Below, one piece after another: positions 25,151 to 33,498 of a stretch of DNA of 64,000 nucleotides. Below the pieces are notes generated by a model. It saw only the letters and a list, made by a program, of their open reading frames with translations. It was not told where the DNA came from and did not search any database. The position numbers were made by a program, and so were the translations under genes. Within the stretch, counting starts at the first letter, position 1, and each line of letters starts with the position of its first letter. The DNA lies in contig CALEDH010000001.1 in the NCBI GenBank assembly GCA_937949785.1, positions 1-64,000 of the forward strand, given 5' to 3'. The stretch comes from an uncultured Sulfolobales archaeon. Lineage in GTDB: Archaea > Thermoproteota > Thermoprotei_A > Sulfolobales > NBVN01.

Positions 25151-26098
25151 ATGATGAAAGCTAAAACATACTTACTAATTTCAATATCCATCTTACTATT
25201 AGTGGGTGTTATATATGCTGAAGCTACTGCACCTAAAGTAAGTTATTCATATAAGTTAAGCTCAGAGGGCTACATATATGCTGCTATCTTTATAGATAAC
25301 CTTGAAGATCAGTACATCATCTACGTGAAGGTTGAGGAATCAATAGTTGAGGAGAGCCTAGTAGCGATTAACGAGTTTAACGATTTACTCCCAGCAGAAC
25401 TAGTTGATAGTAATTTAATTCTTATCTATAACGTCTACAACTCTAGGAAAGTAATTGTTAGTTATGTAGCAAGGGCTGCTAATATCAGTGGGACACATAT
25501 CGATGTAGTAATTACTCCGGGCGGGCCGTCGAAAATCCTTCTACCCAGGTCTTCAGCCCTATTATACTTTAATGGGTCAGCAGGAATTTCCTTCACAGAT
25601 ACTACGATAACCCTAACCTATGACGACGGCGGTACTTACTTAATATCCTATATACCGCTAACATTTGTTAGTAATTTAACAACACCTACAACTAATAAGA
25701 TAGCAGAACAAACATACTGGCTTCAACTCCTCACCCCCTACTTACTAGGGGCTTCGCTGATATCTCTCGGCTTAGCTTACTACATACTTAGACATTACAG
25801 GACGGCACATCCTAAAGTAAGGGAAGAAGGTGTAGAACTGCCTGAATATGATGTAGAAACATTAAGATCTGAAGTCGATGAACGGGATATCGAAGTACTT
25901 AAGGCTATCGTAGCTAAAGAGCTAACGATATCCGGATTGGCCCGTGAGTTAAGGTTAAGTAAATCCGTAGTGTGGCGGCGTATTAGGAAATTAAGCCATC
26001 TTAAATTAATAACCACAACCGATGTTAACGGAAAGACGTACATTAAGGTAACTTCATTAGGTATGAAAGTACTTGAAGAAGCTAGTAGAAAACCGTAA
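25151..26098 (+). CDS. Membrane-anchored winged-helix regulator
   Basis: A 315-residue protein in three parts. An N-terminal signal peptide (about 5-24, ending near YAEA) leads into an extracytoplasmic beta-rich domain to about residue 185 with several N-glycosylation sequons (NIS, NGS, NLT). A single membrane helix (about 193-213, LLTPYLLGASLISLGLAYYIL) follows. The cytoplasmic C-terminal third is a winged helix-turn-helix (TISGLARELRLSKSVVWRRIRKL, about 258-280). The design suggests an outside signal relayed to DNA directly. Ligand and target genes are unknown. It is bounded by members of the repeat family. Confidence 0.75.
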   Translation: MMKAKTYLLISISILLLVGVIYAEATAPKVSYSYKLSSEGYIYAAIFIDNLEDQYIIYVKVEESIVEESLVAINEFNDLLPAELVDSNLILIYNVYNSRKVIVSYVARAANISGTHIDVVITPGGPSKILLPRSSALLYFNGSAGISFTDTTITLTYDDGGTYLISYIPLTFVSNLTTPTTNKIAEQTYWLQLLTPYLLGASLISLGLAYYILRHYRTAHPKVREEGVELPEYDVETLRSEVDERDIEVLKAIVAKELTISGLARELRLSKSVVWRRIRKLSHLKLITTTDVNGKTYIKVTSLGMKVLEEASRKP

Positions 26099-26179
26099 CC
26101 GTTTAAAGTTATACAGACTTGAAGGCATTCCATGAGGCCTAGTATGATTGGAAGCTATTAAAATAGTCTAGAACTTGAA

Positions 26180-26297
26180 GATGGAAAGTGAAAAACCGTT
26201 CTGACCTAGTGTAAGCCTCCATCAAGTTAGATCTCCCTCACACCGTTAGAGGACCTTCAGACAAGTAGGTGAGTCCACACCCATCCAAGCTAAACAC
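26180..26297. repeat. 117-base direct repeat, copy 2
   Basis: 118 bases, matching copy 1 at 24191-24307 except for one extra A in the run after GATGGAAAGTG. It lies about 80 bases downstream of the membrane regulator gene. The two copies flank the DUF5679 and membrane-regulator genes as direct repeats about 2.0 kb apart. Confidence 0.85.
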
Positions 26298-26430
26298 CCC
26301 TGCTACCGGGTATAGCTCATCGTTCGTTCCAAAACAGGATGGTTTTAAACCTTACACTAGCTAGGAACCGCTCCATCCCTCAATTAGCATATTTAAAGAT
26401 TTAAACACTTAACTACCTGGTGGAGCTATC
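26298..26430. promoter_or_regulatory. Upstream region of the rhomboid gene
   Basis: ATATTTAAAG near 26388-26397 is a plausible TATA box, predicting transcription from about 26418. GGTGG (26419-26423) would then be a ribosome binding site seven bases before ATA at 26431. No other gene is visible between 26099 and 26430. Confidence 0.4.
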
Positions 26431-27813
26431 ATAAGACTACAGTATTGGAGTAGGTATTTACGGGGTCTGCCTACAGGGACTTTCCCCGTAGGTAGCGAGT
26501 TTGGATATCCTAAGGCTACGGTATCATTAATAGTGATTAACGCGGTAATATACGTTATCACATCACTTAATAATACGTTTATGTCGGTAGGTAACTACTG
26601 GGTTGAGTTAGGTGGTTATATTCCCATATTATTAGCTAAGGATCCTGCAAATATGTATAGGGTTATTACGTCTATGTTCCTCCATGGGGACTTACTACAT
26701 ATATTTTTCAACATGTACTTCCTCTACGTATTCGGTAAGAGCGTGGAGAGCATCTTAGGTTCGCTGAGATTTTCAATACTTTACTTCATAGCAGGTCTTC
26801 TAGCCACAGTATTCCACACAGCCTTCAGCTACATTCAAGGCGCATACGCCTTAATGATCCCCGCCTTAGGTGCTTCCGGAGCTATAAGCGGTATCTTAGC
26901 AGCCTACCTTATGTTCTATCCTGGAACGTCATTAACTGCTTGCTGGTTTTTCTTCATATTCCCGATGTGCTTTACAGTCAGAGCATCATACTGGTTGCTT
27001 TTCTGGTTTGCAACTCAGGTAATATACGGGTATTCGAGATTAGGTGCTGCTATAGCGTTTTTCGCACATGCCGGCGGATTTGTAGCGGGAATAGCGTTAC
27101 TACCATTAATAGTTAACAAGGGGAGACTTGAAATACTTAGAGGTTGGCGTGGTTATGGCTACTTATTCAACGTTGTCTTCAGTAACGTAAGACTTACTGG
27201 TGGTTTAGGTAGGTTGACCAAGGTAATCTTATCGGTATTAATAGCTTCTCTAATAGCTGGCTCCGCAGTTATTGCTAGCGATGTAAGCCAATTAGATGTA
27301 TATGTCGTCGACGTGAGTGGTAGGGTTGTCGGTGTGGCGGAGTTAAAGGATAGTGTAGTATTTACATTAGTTAACAGTGAAATACAGGTTCAGACCATAA
27401 CTAATACGTATAATAGGATATTAATCAATAGGTTAGTCGGACTTAACTTAATAGTTAATACGTCGGCAGCCTCCTCATCAGTAGAATTAACTAACTTGAA
27501 TACTACTTCTAAGTTAAAGGTGGGAGACCTCATTATCGAAGTACCGATATTCATAGAACATTTAAGACTTAGCTATGATGGTAGAGGTATTTTAGAGGAA
27601 GCATATGGGGTTTTCAAGACCGTAGTAGTGTCTATTGGGACTAACACATATAGATTCGGCGATAGCATCACCTACAACTTTGCTATTAAGGTAGTAGAAC
27701 ACTATGACGCGTTAAACATCATTACATCTACATCCTTAATGGCCTTAACAACCTCCGCCATAGCCTTAGCAGTGGTTATCTTCAAAGACAAACATTTAGC
27801 GATCATAGGCTGA
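26431..27813 (+). CDS. Rhomboid family intramembrane protease with extra C-terminal domain
   Basis: About 460 residues. The rhomboid core has HGDLLHIFFNMYFLYVFG, the serine motif GASGAISG and the histidine in HAGGFVAG, spread over six or seven membrane helices. A soluble domain of about 170 residues with glycosylation sequons and a final membrane helix follow, which is longer than typical rhomboids. The first GTG in frame (26533) falls inside the first membrane helix. The open frame continues upstream through SEFGYPKATVSLIVIN, a normal rhomboid lead, to ATA 26431 (or ATC 26428) behind GGTGG. No ATG, GTG or TTG exists in that stretch. Confidence 0.85.
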   Translation: MRLQYWSRYLRGLPTGTFPVGSEFGYPKATVSLIVINAVIYVITSLNNTFMSVGNYWVELGGYIPILLAKDPANMYRVITSMFLHGDLLHIFFNMYFLYVFGKSVESILGSLRFSILYFIAGLLATVFHTAFSYIQGAYALMIPALGASGAISGILAAYLMFYPGTSLTACWFFFIFPMCFTVRASYWLLFWFATQVIYGYSRLGAAIAFFAHAGGFVAGIALLPLIVNKGRLEILRGWRGYGYLFNVVFSNVRLTGGLGRLTKVILSVLIASLIAGSAVIASDVSQLDVYVVDVSGRVVGVAELKDSVVFTLVNSEIQVQTITNTYNRILINRLVGLNLIVNTSAASSSVELTNLNTTSKLKVGDLIIEVPIFIEHLRLSYDGRGILEEAYGVFKTVVVSIGTNTYRFGDSITYNFAIKVVEHYDALNIITSTSLMALTTSAIALAVVIFKDKHLAIIG

Positions 27814-27816
27814 AGA

Positions 27817-29313
27817 TTAATAACCTAATAACCTGTTAATTACATCTCCGTATCTACTATAAATCTTAACGGCTAATGACTCTATGTGGAACGCCCTTAC
27901 AATGTCCTTAAGGTCATCCCTACCTACAATCCTAAACTTTAAGTATATGATGTATGCGGATGCTACTATAATAAGTGATATTAACCAATGAACGTTGAAC
28001 GCAAAGCAAGTAACACCTAATACTATAGGTACAGCAGTAGTTTTAATTAGTAGGTGCCATTCCATCGTAAACCTGATGGTCTTAATCACATATAAAGTAG
28101 TTAAGAACCCTATATAATTACCTGCAGTGAACGCGATAGCACCGCCTAAACCTCCGTAATCGGGAATTAGGATGTAATAAAGTATTAATCTTACTATATT
28201 GATAGACATGTTAACCGCTAAGACTAGTAAGTACTTCCCATACGCATATACCAAGCTCGCTATACCTGAGGTAATCACTGAGGGAACCGATGAAACTAGC
28301 AGTGTGGTTAGTATTAGGGCTGAGTTAACATATTCGCTGCCGAGCCATGAAAGCGGTACCCAGGGATATAACATTACGTAAGTTGTTGGGGGAGCTATAA
28401 GTGCTATGCTTATCCTAATAACCTGAGATAGAGCTCTTTTCCTCCCATCCTTCATGCCGCTAAGAACTGGAAGCGTAATTGATAGAATACTAGTACCTAC
28501 CATTAAGGTTACGTTAGCTATAGCTAGTGATACATAGTAATAACCCGTTTCTAAAGCCCCTGATATCACGTAAACTGAGAGAATACCTAATAAACTGCCT
28601 ACAGATGCTATGAGGGATGGAAGCCATGAAGGCATACCAGCAATTAACACCTCCTTAAGAGTTCTAAAAGAAAACACTGGTTTGATGGGTACACTCCTCA
28701 CTGCTTGAAAAGTAATTACTGCTAACTTAACGTAGAGTTGGGCTATATTTCCGATAACCGCACCTACCCACCCTAAACCGTAATACAACATTAACGTAAT
28801 CCCAACGGCATACCTAAATATAACGCTTAACACCACAGAGGTGAAAATTACCTCAGTCTTAAGCATCGATATCATCAGAGATGAAGGTATGGAGCCTATA
28901 CCAGCTACTATCATTAGAGATGCGAAGATAAGCATGCTACCTGATAACCCACTAAATTCGTAACCCATAATTCCTAGTAACGTAAATAAAATCCCGGCCA
29001 ATAAGTGAACTAATGAACAGAAAACGAGAGCAGTCCAGAAATACGTTTTAAGTCTACCCTCCTCATCACTTTCTAAGAACATACCGAAAAACCTCAAGAT
29101 GCCAGTACCTATACCAAGACCTAATAAGCTTAGAACCAGCCCGGACAGGCTTGAAATAGCACTTGAGATCCCTATAGCAGTAGGCCCTGCTAAAGCTGAT
29201 ACGAGCATCCAATAGATAAAACCTAAGAAGTTGTCTGCTATACTACTAAAATAAAGCCAGAACCCTCCTCTTACTATACTACCGATGCTAAACCTCTTAG
29301 ACCGTCCTTCCAT
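27817..29313 (-). CDS. Polysaccharide/lipid flippase of the MOP superfamily
   Basis: A 498-residue integral membrane protein with about 12-14 hydrophobic helices and few charged residues, matching oligosaccharide flippases (Wzx/MurJ-like). The N-terminal RGGFWLYFSSIADNFLGFIYWMLVS helix and the internal two-fold repeat of six-helix blocks fit this fold. It probably moves lipid-linked sugars for glycoprotein or surface polysaccharide synthesis across the membrane. It stands alone, convergent with the rhomboid gene (3 bases between stop codons). The transported substrate is unknown. Confidence 0.78.
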   Translation of the reverse strand: MEGRSKRFSIGSIVRGGFWLYFSSIADNFLGFIYWMLVSALAGPTAIGISSAISSLSGLVLSLLGLGIGTGILRFFGMFLESDEEGRLKTYFWTALVFCSLVHLLAGILFTLLGIMGYEFSGLSGSMLIFASLMIVAGIGSIPSSLMISMLKTEVIFTSVVLSVIFRYAVGITLMLYYGLGWVGAVIGNIAQLYVKLAVITFQAVRSVPIKPVFSFRTLKEVLIAGMPSWLPSLIASVGSLLGILSVYVISGALETGYYYVSLAIANVTLMVGTSILSITLPVLSGMKDGRKRALSQVIRISIALIAPPTTYVMLYPWVPLSWLGSEYVNSALILTTLLVSSVPSVITSGIASLVYAYGKYLLVLAVNMSINIVRLILYYILIPDYGGLGGAIAFTAGNYIGFLTTLYVIKTIRFTMEWHLLIKTTAVPIVLGVTCFAFNVHWLISLIIVASAYIIYLKFRIVGRDDLKDIVRAFHIESLAVKIYSRYGDVINRLLGY

Positions 29314-29426
29314 TCACACCACGCAAGCATTACTGAAAGATAGATATTAATAAAAATTAAAATACTTAAGCAGCACATACGTTAATAAAGTGTTATATAG
29401 CTATTTATCTGGGTTTGAAGTCCTAG

Positions 29427-30491
29427 ATGCTAATAAAGTTATTAAATGAGCTTGCAGAGAGTGTATCTAATAACATCAATGTTAGTAGAGTTCCTACGAA
29501 CATTACCTTAACTGAATTAGCTCAAGATGTTGACGTCTTAGACAGACCTAAAATCCTTAGTAAGGCTTCAAAAACTTTAATAAGTAGTGCTATAGATGCT
29601 GCTTCATCGAATATCATGACAAGTAGTAACGAAGTAGCATTATCAGTAGGTGTTATATGCTCTTCTTCGAAAGTCTTAGCATATCCAGATATCACAGCAT
29701 CTACTATTGATACTCCTTTTGCGGGAGCTCTACTAGCAGATGGGGTACCTGGGATCACAAACTCTTACGTAATGCTCAACCTAAGGTATGTAGATGATCA
29801 GGACCTGCCGACTGGCGCTATATCCCACGATATCAGGATAAATATGGAGTCCTACATGATTAGGAAGTCCTTAGATATACTCCTCCCTAATACCTTGTTG
29901 ATGATTGACGGCCCTCTCTACTATCCATTACATCACCCCCTTAAAATCACGTGTAAGTGGAATGACGAACTCTCTAGGCTTAATGAACATAGGATTGAGA
30001 CGATAAGAGCGGCATATAGGTATGGCTTACTTCCAATAAACATAGTTAAGAGGGTTACGAACTCGTACTACCTATCAACAACCTCTAGAGATATCTCAGA
30101 CGTGGAGTTCGTTGAAACACTAGTTAAGAATTTAAACGTAAGGTCTAAACCTATTAGAACATCTACGTATTTATACCGACGTGGTGAAGGACCTCCAAGG
30201 TATTTCACCTATATAGCAATACCTAGGTCCTCGATCTACAGTACTTACTCGATATTCCGGGTTGAAGTGCTTAAGGATGTATATGATGAAGTACCGCAGG
30301 AACTTATAGATGAGTTAATATCTCATATAGCATTTGAGGCTCTTGACTATGGATTAGGCCTACCGTATAGGTTAAACATAGCTGACTCCTGGAGTAAGGG
30401 CTTAATCAGTAGGATGACTAACGTGTTTGTGAAGATGCTTACGGTGAGGGGGTTCTCAATACCTTATGAGGTGTTAGAGTATGAGCGATGA
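29427..30491 (+). CDS. nurA: NurA-like 5'-3' nuclease, HerA partner
   Basis: A 354-residue protein. The central LMIDGPLYYP (about residues 152-161) fits the NurA metal-binding strand, and the C-terminal RLNIADSWSK (about 313-322) resembles the conserved end of NurA. An N-terminal acidic region (YPDITASTIDTPFAG) may hold the first catalytic Asp. NurA resects DNA ends together with the HerA translocase, whose gene overlaps this one by 11 bases (ATG inside the last codons). Sequence similarity is moderate; the operon with herA is the strongest support. mre11 and rad50 are not adjacent. Confidence 0.78.
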   Translation: MLIKLLNELAESVSNNINVSRVPTNITLTELAQDVDVLDRPKILSKASKTLISSAIDAASSNIMTSSNEVALSVGVICSSSKVLAYPDITASTIDTPFAGALLADGVPGITNSYVMLNLRYVDDQDLPTGAISHDIRINMESYMIRKSLDILLPNTLLMIDGPLYYPLHHPLKITCKWNDELSRLNEHRIETIRAAYRYGLLPINIVKRVTNSYYLSTTSRDISDVEFVETLVKNLNVRSKPIRTSTYLYRRGEGPPRYFTYIAIPRSSIYSTYSIFRVEVLKDVYDEVPQELIDELISHIAFEALDYGLGLPYRLNIADSWSKGLISRMTNVFVKMLTVRGFSIPYEVLEYER

Positions 30492-32316
30492 CTTCAACTC
30501 CGTAGTTGAGTTACTTAAAGGTAGGTTTTACGAAGCGGTTATTAGATTATCAAGTATTGGCAGAGTTATAGGCTATGTGAGTAGGAGAAGCCCTTCTAAA
30601 GTGTCTGACAGTGAGGTCAGGGTGGTTGTTGAGGTAGACCCATACGTTTACTTCAGCGAACGCTTGAACGTAGGTATTGGCGATTACTTAATTGCTATTG
30701 ATTTAAAGAGCTTGAAGTATATAGGTCTGAAGGTTAAAGGTATTGTAAGAGCTGATGCTGCTTCTGAGTTAGAAACACCGCTAAGCTTAGGCTTAGACTC
30801 TAGGGTTGAGGGCCTAGTGACCTACACTTTAATAGAGGCTGAGCCGCTACTTACTGAAGACGGTTTACCTATAGTAACCCCCGTAGAACCCCAAACACCT
30901 GTAGCAATACCTGCAGACCCCTATCTAATACAGAAAGTTACCGGGCTACCCACTGATGGGGTAGTAGTAGGTTCTCTCACATCCCCACACTTATCAACTT
31001 TAAGTAATCCAATACCCCTTAAACTACCGAGGTATGAGTTCTTCAAACACCTATTGGTGGTAGGGACTACAGGTGCTGGTAAGACAACGCTTATTAAGAA
31101 CTTAGCTTTCAGCTTGTTAAGTAGTTGGAAGGACGTCTTCATAACGATCATCGATGCTACTGGGGATTATACCCAAATAGCAGTACCGCCTAATAAACTA
31201 CCAGTAGATTCGGAAGTATTCGTAAGCGGATTAGATGAGCTAATAGGTAACTACCCTAAGCGGATAACTTACTTAGTCCCCCTTAGGAGGAGGTTACACC
31301 GTAGTTTAACAGAATTCGTCAAAACGTATATTTCTGAGAGGTTTAGCAAGATTTTATCGTTATTCCGTAATACACAACTCAACTACGAATTATCTGAAGG
31401 TAGGGATTTAGGCATTATTAGGTCAATTATAACTACGTTAGACTTAGATGGATTTAAAGTTAATGTAGAGGTTATACCTATCTCATTAAGTTATATTAGG
31501 ATGAAAGACCATTTAGATGCTCTACCGCTATTTTCACGTCAGGCAAGGATTTACTTAACAAACATAATAACCTACTTAGAGAATCAGGTAGGAGGTATCA
31601 ATAACTTCACATCTTTATACATGATGTTCACACGGCTGAGGAAGGAAATATCCGACACCATGAAACTACATAAATCAACCCTAGAGAGCATAGAGAGGGT
31701 TTTTAACTTCCTAGCAAGTTCTGATGACGTCGATGTCGTAGTTGAAGATAACTACTTAGGCATCCCACCTATCGACGTCTTAGTTAAAGAGTGTAGAGGA
31801 CCTGTAATACTTGACTTAGACTACCCTATGGCTAGGGGGTCAAACACGTTCATAGCTAATCTAATAGCTTACGAATACCTTAGGTCCCTATACGCGTGGA
31901 AGAAGGATATTCAGATAGGAGGTTTTGATAGGTCGACCCTAGTAGTTTTAGATGAGGCCCATAGGTTCTTCCCATCTGAAGGAGCTTCCTACGAAGAAGC
32001 CGATATCTTAGCAGACTTTATATCTATGATTGCTAGGTTAGGTAGGGCTAGGGGTTTAGGCCTCATATTCTCTACGCATTCACCGAAAGACGTGCATAGA
32101 ATTATAATTCAACTAACTAACGCTAAAATTGCTTTCAGAAGTGAGAAGGAGTTCTTAGAACTCATTGACGTACCTAAGGAATACTTAAATTATATGCAGC
32201 TAGTGCCGGATAGGGTTGGATTGCTTAGGAGCCCTAGCATTAGGTCTGGATATACGTTATTCAAAACTTCAGAACCCTTATTGGGTCATTATGATATAAG
32301 TAGAACTCTAACCTGA
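30481..32316 (+). CDS. herA: HerA-family DNA translocase ATPase
   Basis: A 611-residue hexameric FtsK/HerA-type ATPase. An N-terminal HAS-barrel (about 1-150) is followed by Walker A VVGTTGAGKTTL (about 195-206) and Walker B LVVLDEAHRFFP (about 483-494), then RLGRARGLGLIFSTHSP, the sensor/arginine-finger region. It pumps DNA for NurA during end resection. It starts with ATG inside the end of nurA. A CedB-type ATPase could look similar, but the length, HAS-barrel and nurA partner favour HerA. Confidence 0.9.
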   Translation: MSDDFNSVVELLKGRFYEAVIRLSSIGRVIGYVSRRSPSKVSDSEVRVVVEVDPYVYFSERLNVGIGDYLIAIDLKSLKYIGLKVKGIVRADAASELETPLSLGLDSRVEGLVTYTLIEAEPLLTEDGLPIVTPVEPQTPVAIPADPYLIQKVTGLPTDGVVVGSLTSPHLSTLSNPIPLKLPRYEFFKHLLVVGTTGAGKTTLIKNLAFSLLSSWKDVFITIIDATGDYTQIAVPPNKLPVDSEVFVSGLDELIGNYPKRITYLVPLRRRLHRSLTEFVKTYISERFSKILSLFRNTQLNYELSEGRDLGIIRSIITTLDLDGFKVNVEVIPISLSYIRMKDHLDALPLFSRQARIYLTNIITYLENQVGGINNFTSLYMMFTRLRKEISDTMKLHKSTLESIERVFNFLASSDDVDVVVEDNYLGIPPIDVLVKECRGPVILDLDYPMARGSNTFIANLIAYEYLRSLYAWKKDIQIGGFDRSTLVVLDEAHRFFPSEGASYEEADILADFISMIARLGRARGLGLIFSTHSPKDVHRIIIQLTNAKIAFRSEKEFLELIDVPKEYLNYMQLVPDRVGLLRSPSIRSGYTLFKTSEPLLGHYDISRTLT

Positions 32317-32326
32317 AGGTGGTACC

Positions 32327-33442
32327 ATAGGAAGATGCAGTCTATGTAGGAAGGAGTCCCCCACTATAAGTAATTCCATAGGTCTATGCTCTGACTGTTT
32401 AAGAAATCTTTCAGAACTGCCAACTAGAGTTCTCGAAGCTCATGGAAGGGCTCGGAAAGAACTTGGATTACAGGTAGCTAAGGTCGAGAACGGAGAATTT
32501 AGATGCAGTCTATGTGTTAACAGCTGCTACTTAAGCAGTGGGGCTGTAGGTTACTGCGGTAATTACACATACGAAAACAGCGTAAAACATGTGCTGAACT
32601 CACATGATTTATCTTACGGGTCTTGGTACTACGACCCCCACCCAACTAACTGCGTAGCCTTCCCAGTATGCCCGGCAGCCACCGGTAGAGGTTATCCTCA
32701 ATACGCGTTAAGTCCTAATGGTGAGAGAGGTTATTATAACCTTGCGGTATTCTATGCGGCATGCTCTCTAAACTGTCTGTACTGTCAGAACTGGGTTGGT
32801 AGGAAGGAATCCCTCCTACTTAAGCATAAAATGAGCGTAGATGAGTTGGTTAGAGCAGCTTTAAATGCTAACGTTACCTGCATCTGCTTCTTCGGAGGGG
32901 ATCCAACGCCGAACATCATCCACGCCTTAAGAACTTCAAGAGAGGTTCTTAAGAATATCCGCGAGGATAGAATTCTAAGGATTTGTTGGGAAACAAACGG
33001 TACTTTAAACCCGAAAATCATGCAAGAGGTTATCGATACTTCCCTAAAATCAGGCGGTATTATAAAAATAGACCTTAAAGCTTGGTCGCCTACGATATAC
33101 CATGCATTAACAGGTGTTAACGCTGTTAAGAGGGTTAAGGAGAATATCAAGTTGGTTTCTTCTTATATGGGCTTAAGGAAGGACCCCCCACTATTAGTAG
33201 TAAGTGTCTTACTAGTTCCGGGATATGTTGACCTTGTAGAGGTTAGAGGTATTGCAGAGTTCTTAGCATCCTTAAACACCGACATACCAGTTGTTCTACT
33301 ATCTTTCTACCCGCATTTCATGTTGAACGACCTACCACCTACTAGTAGAAAACATATGTATGAATCCGTACGTATTATGCGGGAGTTAGGGTTGAAAAAC
33401 GTATTTGTAGGTAATGAATGGTTATTAGGTGATTACTATTAA
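32327..33442 (+). CDS. Radical SAM protein with N-terminal zinc-ribbon-like domain
   Basis: About 371 residues. The SAM cluster motif CSLNCLYC (C146, C150, C153) is followed by FFGGDPTP, WETNG and KIDLKAW, typical of the activating-enzyme-like/AmrS branch. Upstream of the first standard start (GTG 32591) the same frame encodes CSLC...CSDC (residues 4-24) and CSLCVNSCYLSSGAVGYCG (60-78), clearly related to the Cys-rich lead of the AmrS gene at 12.4 kb. That frame has no ATG, GTG or TTG; ATA at 32327 follows GGTGGTACC. HerA's stop codon is ten bases before, so it is probably cotranscribed. Substrate unknown. Confidence 0.85.
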   Translation: MGRCSLCRKESPTISNSIGLCSDCLRNLSELPTRVLEAHGRARKELGLQVAKVENGEFRCSLCVNSCYLSSGAVGYCGNYTYENSVKHVLNSHDLSYGSWYYDPHPTNCVAFPVCPAATGRGYPQYALSPNGERGYYNLAVFYAACSLNCLYCQNWVGRKESLLLKHKMSVDELVRAALNANVTCICFFGGDPTPNIIHALRTSREVLKNIREDRILRICWETNGTLNPKIMQEVIDTSLKSGGIIKIDLKAWSPTIYHALTGVNAVKRVKENIKLVSSYMGLRKDPPLLVVSVLLVPGYVDLVEVRGIAEFLASLNTDIPVVLLSFYPHFMLNDLPPTSRKHMYESVRIMRELGLKNVFVGNEWLLGDYY

Positions 33443-33498
33443 AGTTCAACATAGTTAATTAGCTCAGCAATTTCAAGAAGTTAAAGGGGGTTAAAATA

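Noticed and set aside
23300-26300. CRISPR array, considered because of the repeats
   Set aside because: Units are about 117 bases, few, irregularly spaced and with genes between them; no regular spacers.
30481-32316. CedB identity for the HerA-type ATPase, given the Ced-like locus 6 kb away
   Set aside because: The HAS-barrel, length and overlap with nurA fit HerA; no membrane segment is present.
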